The notes below the pieces were generated by a model. The model was not told where the DNA came from, ran no database searches, and worked only from the letters and a program-made list of their open reading frames with translations. DNA of 64,000 nucleotides from Minwuia sp. (GTDB lineage: Bacteria; Pseudomonadota; Alphaproteobacteria; Minwuiales; Minwuiaceae). Every line of letters starts with the position of its first letter. Position 1 is the first letter of the stretch. Positions 36,314 through 45,731 of this stretch are shown here, piece by piece. A program made the translations under genes and the position numbers. The stretch is taken from positions 233,922-297,921 of the forward strand of contig JARGPL010000027.1 in the NCBI GenBank assembly GCA_029210175.1, in the 5' to 3' direction.

Positions 36314-37084
36314 ATGGCACAGATCACCAGAATATGCCGATACCCGGTCAAGGGACTGTCGGTCGATGACGTGGACCGTGTCGACCTTGCGGTCGGCCAG
36401 GGCATGCCGTTTGACCGCAGGTGGGCGATTGCCCACGGGTCGACCAGCTTTGACCCGACCGATCCGAAACACTTGCCGAAGACCAGTTACCTGCAACTGA
36501 TGCAGCATGAACGGCTGGCCACCCTGCAGGCCGAATTCTCCGACAAAGATGAAACCCTGACCCTGATGCGCGACGGTCGGCAGGTTGCGAAGGGCAATCT
36601 GTCCCTGCCCATCGGACGCAGCCTGATCGAACAGTTCCTGTCCGCCTGGGGCAAGGCAGAGATCAACGGCACGCCGAAGATCGTCACCACCGATGGTCCG
36701 GAACTGAGTGATTGCGGCCTGCCCGTGCTGTCGCTGATCAACCTGGCGACCGTGCGTGACATCGAACGGGTGGCGCGAAAGCCCATCGACCCGCTACGGT
36801 TCCGCGGCAACATCTATGTCGATGACATGCCGGCCTGGTCGGAGTTCGATCTGGTGGGCAAGGCGGTCAGGGCGGGCGGCACCACGCTGCAGGGCCTGGC
36901 CCGTATCGACCGCTGCGGCGCGACCAACGTGAACCCGGAAACGGCAGAGCGGGACATGCAGATGCCGAAAGTGCTGCAATCGGGCTTCGGGCACGTGGAC
37001 TGCGGTATCTACCTGTCGGTGACAGGGGCCGGAACAATCGAAGTGGGCAACATTGTCGGGGAGGACAGTGATGGAGATCGGTGA
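36314..37084 (+). CDS. MOSC domain-containing protein
   Basis: A 256-residue protein with the MOSC N-terminal beta-barrel (ITRICRYPVKGLSVDDVDRVDL) and the MOSC domain proper, including RFRGNIYVDDMPAWSEFD and RCGATNVNPETAERD. MOSC proteins carry sulfur for molybdenum cofactor or act as Mo-enzymes on N-hydroxylated substrates, like mARC/YiiM. A Cys (RIDRCGATN) sits in the expected position. The ATG at 36314 is chosen from the start of homology; the frame is open upstream to 36017 but is not conserved there. It overlaps the acyl-CoA dehydrogenase start by 14 bp. Confidence 0.9.
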   Translation: MAQITRICRYPVKGLSVDDVDRVDLAVGQGMPFDRRWAIAHGSTSFDPTDPKHLPKTSYLQLMQHERLATLQAEFSDKDETLTLMRDGRQVAKGNLSLPIGRSLIEQFLSAWGKAEINGTPKIVTTDGPELSDCGLPVLSLINLATVRDIERVARKPIDPLRFRGNIYVDDMPAWSEFDLVGKAVRAGGTTLQGLARIDRCGATNVNPETAERDMQMPKVLQSGFGHVDCGIYLSVTGAGTIEVGNIVGEDSDGDR

Positions 37085-38264
37085 CAATCCGGGGGGGACA
37101 CCGTCCTTTGGCCTCAGCCCGGATCAGCGGGAGATTCTCGACACCGCTGACCGGTATGGGCGCGAACAACTGGGTCCGCTGGCCCAGCGCATGGACGATG
37201 AGGAATGGTGGCCCGATGCGGAATTCCGCGCCCTGGGCAAGATGGGATACCTGGGGGTCACTGCGCCGGAAGACTACGGTGGCGCGGGCATGGACATCTT
37301 CGGGTCCGGCCTGGTGCTGCAGGCATTCAGCCGCTGGAACCCGGCCCTCGGACTTGCCTGGGTGGCGCATGACAATCTGTGCATGAACAACATCCTGCGC
37401 AACGCCAACGATGACATCCGCAAGCGCTATGTCCCGGATCTGGTGGACGGCAGCCTGATCGGCGCGCTCGGCCTGACGGAGCCGGGGGCCGGATCGGATG
37501 CGCTGGGGTCCATGGCCACGACGGCGCGCCGCGACGGCGATGACTACATCCTGAACGGGCGAAAGCTCTACATCACCAATGGCCCCATCGCCGACGTGCT
37601 GCTGATCTATGCAAAGACCGACCGCGACAGGGGCGCGAAGGGCATATCCGCCTTTGTAGTGGAAAAGGACGCCCCCGGATTCCAGGTCGCGCAGAAACTC
37701 AACAAGATGGGGTTCCGGGGCAGCCAGACCGGGGAGCTTGTGTTCGATGACTGTCGCGTACCCGCCGCCAATCTGGTCGGTGAGGAAAACAGGGGCCACG
37801 TCGTCGTCATGTCCGGACTGGACCTGGAACGGGCGATGATCTCTCCCATCTGCCTCGGCATTTCGGAACGCGCGCTGGAGCTTTCGGTGGACTACGCGCG
37901 GGAGCGCAAGCAGTTCGGCAAGCCCATCGCCAGCTTCCAGATGGTGCAGTCCCACATCGCCGACATGTACACGATGGTGGAGGCCATTCGCCTGTTCACC
38001 TATCGCGGCCTGTCCGTGGTCAACGACCTGGTGGAAGGTGAAGGCGGACGCGGCGACGTGCACAAGCTCAGTGCCGCGTCGGTCATGTTTGCCGCCAACA
38101 CCATGAACCGGGTGCTGGACCTGGCGGTTCAGGTCCATGGCGGCATCGGCTACATCTGGGAAAGCGAGATCAACCGCCTGTACCGCCACACCAAATTGCT
38201 CGAAATCGGTGCCGGCACCACGGAAGTCCGCAAGATGATCATTGCCGAGGAAGTGCTGAAGTAA
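37071..38264 (+). CDS. Acyl-CoA dehydrogenase, isovaleryl-CoA dehydrogenase-like
   Basis: A 397-residue flavoenzyme oxidising a short-chain acyl-CoA to the 2,3-enoyl-CoA. It carries both ACAD signatures: GALGLTEPGAGSDALG and QVHGGIGYIWESEINRLYR, and a C-terminal GAGTTEVRKMIIAEE. The Asp/Trp-rich N-terminus and Leu-rich pattern resemble isovaleryl-CoA dehydrogenase of leucine degradation, but no liu genes lie nearby, so the substrate is open. The ATG at 37071 follows GGGGAGG; it overlaps the MOSC stop. Confidence 0.88.
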   Translation: MEIGDNPGGTPSFGLSPDQREILDTADRYGREQLGPLAQRMDDEEWWPDAEFRALGKMGYLGVTAPEDYGGAGMDIFGSGLVLQAFSRWNPALGLAWVAHDNLCMNNILRNANDDIRKRYVPDLVDGSLIGALGLTEPGAGSDALGSMATTARRDGDDYILNGRKLYITNGPIADVLLIYAKTDRDRGAKGISAFVVEKDAPGFQVAQKLNKMGFRGSQTGELVFDDCRVPAANLVGEENRGHVVVMSGLDLERAMISPICLGISERALELSVDYARERKQFGKPIASFQMVQSHIADMYTMVEAIRLFTYRGLSVVNDLVEGEGGRGDVHKLSAASVMFAANTMNRVLDLAVQVHGGIGYIWESEINRLYRHTKLLEIGAGTTEVRKMIIAEEVLK

Positions 38265-38446
38265 GGCCGTCACGGCCCGTTCGCCAAAGTGCCTGCATGG
38301 GGCTTGGCGACCCGGAAACAGCGTGGTATAGACCCTCGCGACTGGCGGATGAGAGTCCGCCGGATGGAATTCTATTTCTCTGGCCACCCCGCACCGGGGG
38401 CACCCCCGGGTGGGCAGGCCAATGTTGAAGACGAAAGAGGAACGCC

Positions 38447-38650
38447 TTGGAAGTCAGCGTACGCGATAACAACGTCGACCAGGCCCTTAAGGTCCTGAAG
38501 AAAAAGATGCAGCGCGAAGGCATCTTCCGCGAAATGAAGCTTCGCAATTATTACGAGAAGCCGTCCCAGCGACGTGCGCGCGAAAAGGCAGAAGCTGTCC
38601 GCCGCGCCCGCAAGCTGGCGCGCAAGCGCGCCCAGCGCGACGGCCTCTGA
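38447..38650 (+). CDS. rpsU: 30S ribosomal protein S21
   Basis: A 67-residue basic protein, the alphaproteobacterial form of bS21 ([23 protein letters not shown]...). It aids initiation on the small subunit. It starts with TTG after an AAAGAGGA site, which may hold its synthesis down. A strong terminator follows. Confidence 0.97.
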   Translation: MEVSVRDNNVDQALKVLKKKMQREGIFREMKLRNYYEKPSQRRAREKAEAVRRARKLARKRAQRDGL

Positions 38651-38685
38651 TCCTTCCCTGACGGGACAGCGATCGCACTGAACGA

Positions 38686-38713
38686 CCCGGTGGTCCCGCC
38701 ACCGGGCGTTTTT
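38686..38713 (+). terminator. Intrinsic terminator after rpsU
   Basis: CCCGGTGG/CCACCGGG hairpin followed by CGTTTTT, 35 bp past the rpsU stop. Confidence 0.9.
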
Positions 38714-38763
38714 GTGTGTCTGGCCCGGATCAGGGAATGACCGGGCCTTATCGGGCCCGACAG

Positions 38764-38867
38764 GTCACCCCGGGCGTCAGACCCGGGGTCCACGCTTTCT
38801 CACACCGACGTGCACCGCAAGGCGTGGATGCCGGATCGGCGCTCCGCTTGTCCGGCATGACAGGTTT
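38764..38867 (+). repeat. 104-bp direct repeat, copy 1
   Basis: It begins GTCACCCCGGGCGTCAGACC and ends CCGGCATGACAGGTTT, and matches 39018-39121 except for about six bases in the middle. It contains the internal palindrome CCCCGGGCGTCAGACCCGGGG. Both copies lie in a 481-bp gene-free stretch (38651-39131). Confidence 0.85.
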
Positions 38868-39017
38868 GGGGCGCAGGCACATTCACCTCTGACGCTGCCA
38901 AGCGGACCTGATCCGCGTGCCCAGCCTTTCAGGGGTTGGGCGGCACCCTGCGTACACGGGCCAAGCCCGCGCACGCCGTCCGGGGTGCGGAAGGCGCGGT
39001 AGATCGCACACATCGCT

Positions 39018-39121
39018 GTCACCCCGGGCGTCAGACCCGGGGTCCACGCTTTCTCGCACCGACACAGGCCGCAAGGCGTGGATGCCGGATCGGCGCTCCG
39101 CTTGTCCGGCATGACAGGTTT
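39018..39121 (+). repeat. 104-bp direct repeat, copy 2
   Basis: Same 104-bp unit as 38764-38867, 254 bp away in the same direction. The 150 bp in between holds related fragments but no gene. Confidence 0.85.
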
Positions 39122-39131
39122 CCGATTGCCC

Positions 39132-40550
39132 TCAACCGAACTTCGCCAGGAACTTCACGATCATTCGGGTGCGGTCGTTGAACAGTTTCGGGGTGAAGAA
39201 CTGTCCGGCGGCGCGCTTGGAGACTTCGCCGAGGGTGGGATAGGGCAGGATGGCACCGGCGACGTCGCCGATCTTCATCTCCTTCGAGATGGCCAGCGCC
39301 CAGAGGCCGATCAACTCACCGGCGTGGGCGCCGACGATACCTGCGCCCAGGATGCGGCCCTTCTTCGTGGTGATCACCTTGATGAAGCCGGTGCCGACGC
39401 GTTCCGCCGAGGCACGGTCATTTTCCGCGAACGGCCAGCGGAGGACATTGATCTCCCCATTGGCGTCCTTCGCCTGCTCTTCCTGCAGGCCGACCCAGGC
39501 GAGTTCAGGGTCCGTATAGGTGCCCCACGGCACCGCATCCGTCCTTGCCTTCGCGGGCAGGCGGAACAGCATGTTGCGGATGACGATTCCGGCGTGATAG
39601 CCCGCTACATGCGTGAACTGCAGCCCGCCGGCCACATCGCCGATGGCATGGACCCGGCGGTTGCTGGTACGCAGGCGGGCGTCGACCTGAATGCCCTTCG
39701 ATGAATGGTTGATACCCGCCGCGTCGAGGTTCAGCTTCGCCACGTTGGCCTGGCGTCCGGCGGCGACCAGCAGGTGGCTGCCACTGACTTTCTCATCCCC
39801 GTCCAGGACGATGACCGGGTGCCCGTCGGCATCCTGTTCAACCGACGTGATCTTCACCCCTTCGCGGATGTCCACGCCGTCTGCACGGATGCGTTCCAGC
39901 GCAATGGCGGTCAGTTCCGGATCATCCTTGCCAAAGGCGCGGAACGCCTCGAACACCGTGACCTTCGATCCCAGCCTGCGGTGCGCCTGGGCCATTTCCA
40001 GCCCGATGGGGCCGCCGCCGATGATCAGCAGGTGCGCCGGCTGTTCCCGGTTCTCGAACAGGGTTTCATTGGTCAGATAGGGCACATCAGCCAGACCGGG
40101 GATCGGCGGTGCGACAGCCGATGACCCGGTGGCGATGACGAAACGGCGGGCGCGGATGCGCTGCCCCCCCGCCTCTATCGTGCGTTCATCGATGAAGCGT
40201 GCCCAGTCACGGATCACCGTGACCCCCATCCCCTCGAACCTTTCCTGGCTGTCCACCGGCGCAATGCCATCGATGACCGCGCGGACATGATCGACGACCT
40301 TCGGGAAGTCGACGGTGGGCGCGGTCGCGGTCACGCCGAAGGGTGCGGACCCTGTCCAGGCGTGGGCGTGATGCCCGGCGGCCAGCAGCGCCTTCGACGG
40401 CACGCAGCCATAATTGAGGCAATCGCCCCCCATCTCCCCGCCTTCGATCAGGATGGTGGGCGCGCCCATCTGGGACGCCCCCGCAGCAACGCTCAGGCCG
40501 CCGGAACCACCGCCAATGACACAGATATCGGTTTCCAGAATGTCGGACAT
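39132..40550 (-). CDS. FAD-dependent pyridine nucleotide-disulfide oxidoreductase (MerA/Lpd-like)
   Basis: A 472-residue flavoprotein. It has the N-terminal FAD motif CVIGGGSGGLS, the redox cysteine pair in GGDCLNYGCVPSKAL, the NAD(P) site LIIGGGPIGLEMAQ and the C-terminal dimer helix with HAGEL, whose His would be the base. It lacks an N-terminal heavy-metal domain and is not beside 2-oxoacid dehydrogenase genes, so neither mercuric reductase nor lipoamide dehydrogenase can be claimed. Its Tyr-Gly-Cys context resembles the broad group annotated as mercuric reductase-like. Confidence 0.9.
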   Translation of the reverse strand: MSDILETDICVIGGGSGGLSVAAGASQMGAPTILIEGGEMGGDCLNYGCVPSKALLAAGHHAHAWTGSAPFGVTATAPTVDFPKVVDHVRAVIDGIAPVDSQERFEGMGVTVIRDWARFIDERTIEAGGQRIRARRFVIATGSSAVAPPIPGLADVPYLTNETLFENREQPAHLLIIGGGPIGLEMAQAHRRLGSKVTVFEAFRAFGKDDPELTAIALERIRADGVDIREGVKITSVEQDADGHPVIVLDGDEKVSGSHLLVAAGRQANVAKLNLDAAGINHSSKGIQVDARLRTSNRRVHAIGDVAGGLQFTHVAGYHAGIVIRNMLFRLPAKARTDAVPWGTYTDPELAWVGLQEEQAKDANGEINVLRWPFAENDRASAERVGTGFIKVITTKKGRILGAGIVGAHAGELIGLWALAISKEMKIGDVAGAILPYPTLGEVSKRAAGQFFTPKLFNDRTRMIVKFLAKFG

Positions 40551-40776
40551 GGGGGATGCTTCCTGTTCAGGTCGGCGGGGCCAGCGTGCGGGTCAGTGGC
40601 ACTGTGCAGAGATGGCGGGGCGGACGGTCATGCCGTCCATGATGCCTCAGATATGACAGATGTGGTGGAATTGCAGCCCCGGCGCGGTTGACTTGACCGT
40701 GAGGCCCCAATATACACCCCATCTCTTGCGCCCGGCATACCCGCCGGGCCTTTCCGTTCGATCAGGAGAGCCTGTC

Positions 40777-40911
40777 GTGAAGCGTACATTCCAGCCGAGT
40801 AACCTCGTGCGCAAACGCCGTCATGGCTTCCGCGCCCGCAAGGCCACGGTCGCCGGCGCGACCATCCTGCGCCGTCGTCGCGCAAAGGGTCGCAAACGGC
40901 TGTCCGCCTGA
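40777..40911 (+). CDS. rpmH: 50S ribosomal protein L34
   Basis: A 44-residue, very basic protein with the invariant [20 protein letters not shown] and KGRKRLSA ends. It starts with GTG eight bases after AGGAGAG. It heads the classical rpmH-rnpA-yidD-yidC cluster and has a 226-bp upstream spacer for its promoter. Confidence 0.98.
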   Translation: MKRTFQPSNLVRKRRHGFRARKATVAGATILRRRRAKGRKRLSA

Positions 40912-40922
40912 GGCGCGGCCGC

Positions 40923-41285
40923 ATGGAAGTCGGTCGTTTGAAACGGCGGGCCGACTTCCTCAGGCTCGCACGGTCGGGACGTCGCACCGCCTCACAGGGG
41001 CTGGTGCTGCAGGCCGCACCCATGCCGCCGCTGGCTGATGATGCCGCGGCGATACGCATTGGTTTCACCGCATCCAAGAAAGTCGGGAACGCGGTTCGGC
41101 GCAATCGCGCGAAGCGGCGCCTGCGCGCGCTCGTCGCAGAACATCTGCCTGCCCGTGCCCAGACCGGCAACGATTACGTGCTGATCGCGCGGGCCGCGAC
41201 CGTCGACCGGGATTTCGGCGATCTGACCGATGACCTGCTGCATGCGCTGAAACGCCTCAAGCTGCTGCGCGGGGACCGGGTCTGA
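40923..41285 (+). CDS. rnpA: Ribonuclease P protein component
   Basis: The 120-residue protein subunit of RNase P, which trims tRNA 5' leaders. The signature [24 protein letters not shown] appears in near-canonical form ([20 protein letters not shown]) at about residues 41-60. It starts 11 bp after rpmH; its stop overlaps the yidD start (TGATG). Confidence 0.97.
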   Translation: MEVGRLKRRADFLRLARSGRRTASQGLVLQAAPMPPLADDAAAIRIGFTASKKVGNAVRRNRAKRRLRALVAEHLPARAQTGNDYVLIARAATVDRDFGDLTDDLLHALKRLKLLRGDRV

Positions 41286-41554
41286 TGCTGAGACAGATCG
41301 CCATCCTGCCCATTCGGTTCTATCAGTACGTGATTTCGCCCTGGCTCGGGCCGAATTGCCGGTTTCAGCCCACCTGTTCCGCCTACGCGATCGAGGCGCT
41401 GGAACGCCACGGCCTGCTGCGCGGCAGCTGGCTGGGGCTGCGGCGCCTGTCACGTTGTCACCCCTTTGGCGGTCATGGCTATGATCCTGTGCCGGAACCG
41501 CGTAAAAGCGCGGCACACGTGGCGCATGACTGTCCTTCCCACCGCCGCCCCTGA
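41285..41554 (+). CDS. yidD: Membrane protein insertion efficiency factor YidD
   Basis: An 89-residue peripheral membrane protein that helps YidC. It has the family core [27 protein letters not shown], with three conserved cysteines, and [13 protein letters not shown]. It is translationally coupled to rnpA and followed 22 bp later by yidC. Confidence 0.96.
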   Translation: MLRQIAILPIRFYQYVISPWLGPNCRFQPTCSAYAIEALERHGLLRGSWLGLRRLSRCHPFGGHGYDPVPEPRKSAAHVAHDCPSHRRP

Positions 41555-41576
41555 TCCCTGACGTCGAGGCCTATCC

Positions 41577-43367
41577 ATGTCCGAACAGCGCAATCTGATC
41601 CTGGCCATCGTGCTGTCAGTGGCAATTCTCTTCGGGTTCCAGACCCTGTTTCCGGGCGACCCGCCGCCACCGCCGCCGCTTGAGGCCCCGTCCGCAGGAG
41701 CAACGGGCACGCCGGGTTCCGGTGGCGCAATCCCCGGCGCAGGCAACGGTACGGTCGCCGGCTCCGGTGCCGCAGTTGGCATCACAGGTGTGCCGGGCAC
41801 CGTGCCCACAGGGGCAATGAACCGCGCCAATGCCATCGGTTCCGAGCCGCGCATCCGCATCGACACACCCCGCCTGCACGGCTCCATCCGTCTGCGCGGT
41901 GCCTGGATCGACGATCTGACCCTGGCCGACTACCGCCAGACCACGGACCCGACGTCGCCGGAAATCGAGCTGCTGAACCCGCGCAATGCCCCGGACCCGT
42001 ACTTCGTGGACTTCGGCTGGCTGAACGCCCGTGGCAGTGCCGTCGCCGTACCCACCGCCGAAACCGTATGGGCGGCCGACCGGACCGTGCTCGCCCCCGG
42101 GCAACCCGTCATACTGACCTGGGACAATGGTGGGGGCCTGACCTTCATCCGCCGGTTCGCAATCGACGACAAGTACATGTTCACGGTCGAGCAGTCGGTG
42201 CGCAACAGTTCCGGTCAGCCCGTGACCCTGCATTCATATGGCCGCGTCAGCCGCCATGGCACGCCGGAGACCAGCGGCTTCTACATCCTGCATGAAGGCA
42301 TGCTCGGGTCGATGCAGGACAAGGTGATGGAAGTCGACTACGACACCATTGCCGAAGACGGTGACATCACCGAGCAGGCACGGGCGGGCTGGATCGGCTT
42401 CACCGACAAGTACTGGATGACGATGCTGATCCCCGACGCTGCGACAGCGTTCGAAGGGGCCTTCCGCCACACCTATGTCGGTGGCGTGGACAAGTACCAG
42501 ACGGATTTCCTGGCCGAAGCGCTGACCATTGCCCCCGGATCCGAGATCACCCAGACAAACCGGCTGTTCGCCGGTGCCAAGGAAGTCGACCTGATCAACA
42601 GCTATGCGGAACGGCTCGGCATTCCGCTGTTCGAGAACGCCATCGACTGGGGCTGGTTCCCGTTCCTGACCAAGCCGCTGTTCATTGCCATCGACTTCTT
42701 CAACGGTCTGCTCGGCAATCTGGGCCTGGCGATCATCGCCACGACCATCATCATCAAGACCCTGTTCCTGCCGCTGGCCTACAAGTCCTATGTGTCGATG
42801 AACGCCATGAAGGAACTGCAGCCGGAAATGGTGAAGATCCGCGAACGCTATGGCGAGGATCGCCAGCGGATGCAGCAGGAAATGATGGGCCTGTACAAGA
42901 AGAACAAGGTCAATCCGGTTTCCGGCTGTGTACCGATCCTGTTGCAGATTCCGGTGTTCTTCGCGCTCTACAAGGTGCTGTTCGTCACCATCGAAATGCG
43001 CCATGCGCCTTTCTATGGCTGGATTCAGGATCTGTCCGCGCCGGACCCCACCAATATCTTCACCCTGTTCGGCCTGATCCCCTGGGATACGCCCGACCTG
43101 CTGCACCTCGGTATCTGGCCGATTCTGATGGGCGGGTCCATGTGGCTGCTGCAGAAGATGAACCCGACACCGCCGGATCCGATGCAGGCGCGCATCATGA
43201 TGATGCTGCCGATCGTGTTCACGTTCTTCCTGGCACGCTTCCCCGCTGGTCTTGTCATCTACTGGACTGCCAACAACCTGCTGTCGATTGGCCAGCAGTA
43301 CGTGATCAAGCGGCAGATGGCGGCGAAGAAGAAGCGGCTGGCCGCAAGTGGCGGCGCTGGCAAGTGA
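41577..43367 (+). CDS. yidC: Membrane protein insertase YidC
   Basis: A 596-residue inner-membrane insertase. It has an N-terminal helix, a Gly/Ala/Pro-rich linker (about 25-85), the periplasmic P1 beta domain (about 90-350) and the conserved five-helix core with NLGLAIIATTIIIKTLFLPLAYKSY, GCVPILLQIPVFFALYKVL and a basic tail. It inserts proteins alone or with SecYEG. The position in rpmH-rnpA-yidD-yidC is canonical. Confidence 0.98.
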   Translation: MSEQRNLILAIVLSVAILFGFQTLFPGDPPPPPPLEAPSAGATGTPGSGGAIPGAGNGTVAGSGAAVGITGVPGTVPTGAMNRANAIGSEPRIRIDTPRLHGSIRLRGAWIDDLTLADYRQTTDPTSPEIELLNPRNAPDPYFVDFGWLNARGSAVAVPTAETVWAADRTVLAPGQPVILTWDNGGGLTFIRRFAIDDKYMFTVEQSVRNSSGQPVTLHSYGRVSRHGTPETSGFYILHEGMLGSMQDKVMEVDYDTIAEDGDITEQARAGWIGFTDKYWMTMLIPDAATAFEGAFRHTYVGGVDKYQTDFLAEALTIAPGSEITQTNRLFAGAKEVDLINSYAERLGIPLFENAIDWGWFPFLTKPLFIAIDFFNGLLGNLGLAIIATTIIIKTLFLPLAYKSYVSMNAMKELQPEMVKIRERYGEDRQRMQQEMMGLYKKNKVNPVSGCVPILLQIPVFFALYKVLFVTIEMRHAPFYGWIQDLSAPDPTNIFTLFGLIPWDTPDLLHLGIWPILMGGSMWLLQKMNPTPPDPMQARIMMMLPIVFTFFLARFPAGLVIYWTANNLLSIGQQYVIKRQMAAKKKRLAASGGAGK

Positions 43368-43404
43368 TGCTGTCCGACCACGGACGCGGCGCCGGTGCTG
43401 AAGC

Positions 43405-44034
43405 ATGATCGATCCGGAACCGGACATCGAGGCAGGGCGAAAGCTGTTTGCGGGTGAATGCACGTTCCTGAAGGGCGTCGTCCATCTGGATCATCTGCCC
43501 CCGCCAGACATGCCCGAAACCGCCTTCATCGGTCGGTCCAACGTGGGCAAGTCCAGTCTGGTGAACGCCCTGACCGGCCGCAAGGCGCTGGCCCGGACAT
43601 CCAACACCCCCGGCCGCACGCAGGAACTGAACTTCTTCGATCTTGGGGGGCGGTTGATGCTGGTCGACCTGCCCGGCTATGGCTTTGCCAAGGCGCCAAA
43701 GCCGGCGGTCGAGGCATGGACACGGCTGATCCGCCGTTACCTGCAGGGCCGTCCGAACCTGACACGGGTGAACCTGCTGATCGACGCCCGGCACGGCATC
43801 AAGCCGCCGGACGAGGATTTCATGACCATGCTCGACAAGTCAGCAGTGGTGTTTCAGGTGATCCTGACGAAGGCGGACAAGCTGAAGATCCCGCAGCAGG
43901 AAAAGGTCATGCGCGAAACCGTGCAGGGGCTGTCGAAACATGTTGCAGCCTATCCGAAGCAGTTTCTGACCAGTGCGGAGAAGGGCACCGGCATCCCGGA
44001 ACTGCGCGCGGAACTGGAACGTCTGGCGACCTAG
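43405..44034 (+). CDS. engB: Ribosome biogenesis GTP-binding protein EngB/YsxC
   Basis: A 209-residue small GTPase needed for 50S assembly. It carries G1 GRSNVGKSS, the G3 [10 protein letters not shown], and G4 TKADK. It follows yidC by 37 bp and precedes argB, the usual alphaproteobacterial order. Confidence 0.97.
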   Translation: MIDPEPDIEAGRKLFAGECTFLKGVVHLDHLPPPDMPETAFIGRSNVGKSSLVNALTGRKALARTSNTPGRTQELNFFDLGGRLMLVDLPGYGFAKAPKPAVEAWTRLIRRYLQGRPNLTRVNLLIDARHGIKPPDEDFMTMLDKSAVVFQVILTKADKLKIPQQEKVMRETVQGLSKHVAAYPKQFLTSAEKGTGIPELRAELERLAT

Positions 44035-44086
44035 CCAGCGGGCGGTCTATAAAAGAAGCCGAATCAAGGCGGAGGGGGACCCGTTC

Positions 44087-44995
44087 GTGGACGACGAACT
44101 GATGAAGAAGGCCGCGACACTGCAGGAAGCCCTGCCGTATCTGAAGCGGTTCGCAGGCGAAGTCTTTGTGGTGAAATATGGTGGCCACGCGATGGGGGAC
44201 GCATCCCTGTCGCAGGCATTCGCCCGCAACATCGTGCTGTTGAAGCAGGTGGGCATTCACCCGGTGATCGTGCATGGCGGCGGTCCACAGATCGGGGCCA
44301 TGCTGGACCGGCTGAAGATCCAGAGTGAATTCGTCGATGGGCTGCGCGTCACCGACCGCGCCACGGTGGACATCGTGGAAATGGTTCTTTCCGGGTCCAT
44401 CAACAAGCAGATCGTGACCGCGATCCAGCAAGCCGGTGGCATGGCCATCGGCCTGTCAGGCAAGGACGGCGGCCTGATCCAGGCGCGGAAGCTGAACCGG
44501 TCACGGCGCGACCCGGATTCCAACATCGAACGCATCCTGGACCTTGGCTTCGTGGGTGAACCGAAGCTGATCAACCCCGACATCTTCAATGCCATCGATC
44601 TGGATTCGGTGATTCCCGTCATCGCTCCCATCGGCGTCGGCAAGAATGGCGAGACCTTCAACATCAACGCGGATTCCGCTGCCGGTGCCATCGCCTCGGC
44701 CCTGTCGGCGGCGAAGCTGATCATGCTGACGGACGTGGCCGGCGTATTGGACAGCGAAAAGAAGCTGGTGCAGGTCCTGACGCCGCGCGACGTGCTTGTC
44801 CTGCGCGGTCAGGGGGCCATCACCGGCGGCATGATCCCGAAGATCGAAACCTGCCTGGACGCCATCCGCAACGGCGTCGGCTCCGCCACCATCCTCGACG
44901 GCAGGGTGCCGAACGTGGTGCTGCTGGAAACCTTCACCGAACATGGTGTCGGCACCATGATCCGCCGCGATGAGGTCGCTGACGAGGAAGACTGA
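44087..44995 (+). CDS. argB: Acetylglutamate kinase
   Basis: The second step of arginine synthesis, phosphorylating N-acetylglutamate. It has 302 residues with KYGGHAM at the N-terminus, [11 protein letters not shown], and GTMI at the end, and the N-terminal helix ([18 protein letters not shown]) typical of arginine-inhibited hexameric forms. I prefer the GTG at 44087, 8 bases after GGCGGAGGGGG; the ATG at 44102 is the alternative. Confidence 0.97.
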   Translation: MDDELMKKAATLQEALPYLKRFAGEVFVVKYGGHAMGDASLSQAFARNIVLLKQVGIHPVIVHGGGPQIGAMLDRLKIQSEFVDGLRVTDRATVDIVEMVLSGSINKQIVTAIQQAGGMAIGLSGKDGGLIQARKLNRSRRDPDSNIERILDLGFVGEPKLINPDIFNAIDLDSVIPVIAPIGVGKNGETFNINADSAAGAIASALSAAKLIMLTDVAGVLDSEKKLVQVLTPRDVLVLRGQGAITGGMIPKIETCLDAIRNGVGSATILDGRVPNVVLLETFTEHGVGTMIRRDEVADEED

Positions 44996-45068
44996 ACCGC
45001 ACCCGGGCCACGCGAAACGCCACGCCTGCGGAACAGGCACGGCGCAGCGTGGTCAGGTAGTCGGATGG

Positions 45069-45692
45069 TCAGGCGAACTTGTACGCGCCGCCCTTTTCCA
45101 GCGCGACCTTCCAGGCCGGACGGGCATGCAGGGCGTCGATCCAGCGATCGACGTTCGGGAACGCACCGCGCTTGCCGAATGCCCCCAGGATCTCGCCCAC
45201 GAAGCTCATGTTCACGTCGGCACCGGTCAGGCTGTCGCCAACCAGGAAGTCGCGGCCTTCGAGCTGGCGGTTGACGTGGCCCACATGGTTGGCGATCTCG
45301 CTCTCGATGCGCGGGTGCAGCGGCGCACCGGCTTCGCCCAGGCGACCCACATACATGAACAGCATCAGCGGCAGCATGACGGAGCCTTCCGCATACTGCA
45401 GCCACTGCACATAGCTGTCGTAGTCATCGGTGGACGGATCGGGCTGCAGCTTGCCGCCGCCATGACGACGGATCACATAGTCGATGATTGCACCGGATTC
45501 GAAGACCGTCTTGTCGCCGTCGGTGATCACCGGCGACTTGCCCAGCGGATGGATCGCGATCAGTTCCGGCGGTGCGAGGTTGGTTTCGGCATTGCGCTCG
45601 TACTTCTTCAGTTCGTAATCCAGACCCAGTTCCTCCATCAGCCAGAGGATGCGCTGGGAACGGGAATTGTTGAGGTGATGCACGGTCAGCAT
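45069..45692 (-). CDS. Glutathione S-transferase family protein
   Basis: A 207-residue protein with an N-terminal thioredoxin-like domain (LTVHHLNNSRSQRILWLMEELGL; NPLGKSPV-like HPLGKSPVITDG; ESGAIIDY) and an alpha-helical C-terminal domain with the GDSLTGADV-type N-capping box. The catalytic position in the first loop is Ser (NNSRSQ). The substrate is unknown. I use the ATG at 45692; the frame could start at 45707. It lies alone between argB and folC. Confidence 0.9.
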   Translation of the reverse strand: MLTVHHLNNSRSQRILWLMEELGLDYELKKYERNAETNLAPPELIAIHPLGKSPVITDGDKTVFESGAIIDYVIRRHGGGKLQPDPSTDDYDSYVQWLQYAEGSVMLPLMLFMYVGRLGEAGAPLHPRIESEIANHVGHVNRQLEGRDFLVGDSLTGADVNMSFVGEILGAFGKRGAFPNVDRWIDALHARPAWKVALEKGGAYKFA

Positions 45693-45731
45693 GGGCAAGT
45701 CCTTCATTTCTGAACCGGATTGGTTCGGAAT

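Noticed and set aside
39132..40550. Mercuric reductase
   Set aside because: No N-terminal HMA domain and no mer genes nearby; only the disulfide oxidoreductase family is supported.
40551..41285. Replication origin next to rpmH-rnpA
   Set aside because: No dnaA gene and no cluster of DnaA boxes seen; in alphaproteobacteria this cluster is often far from oriC.
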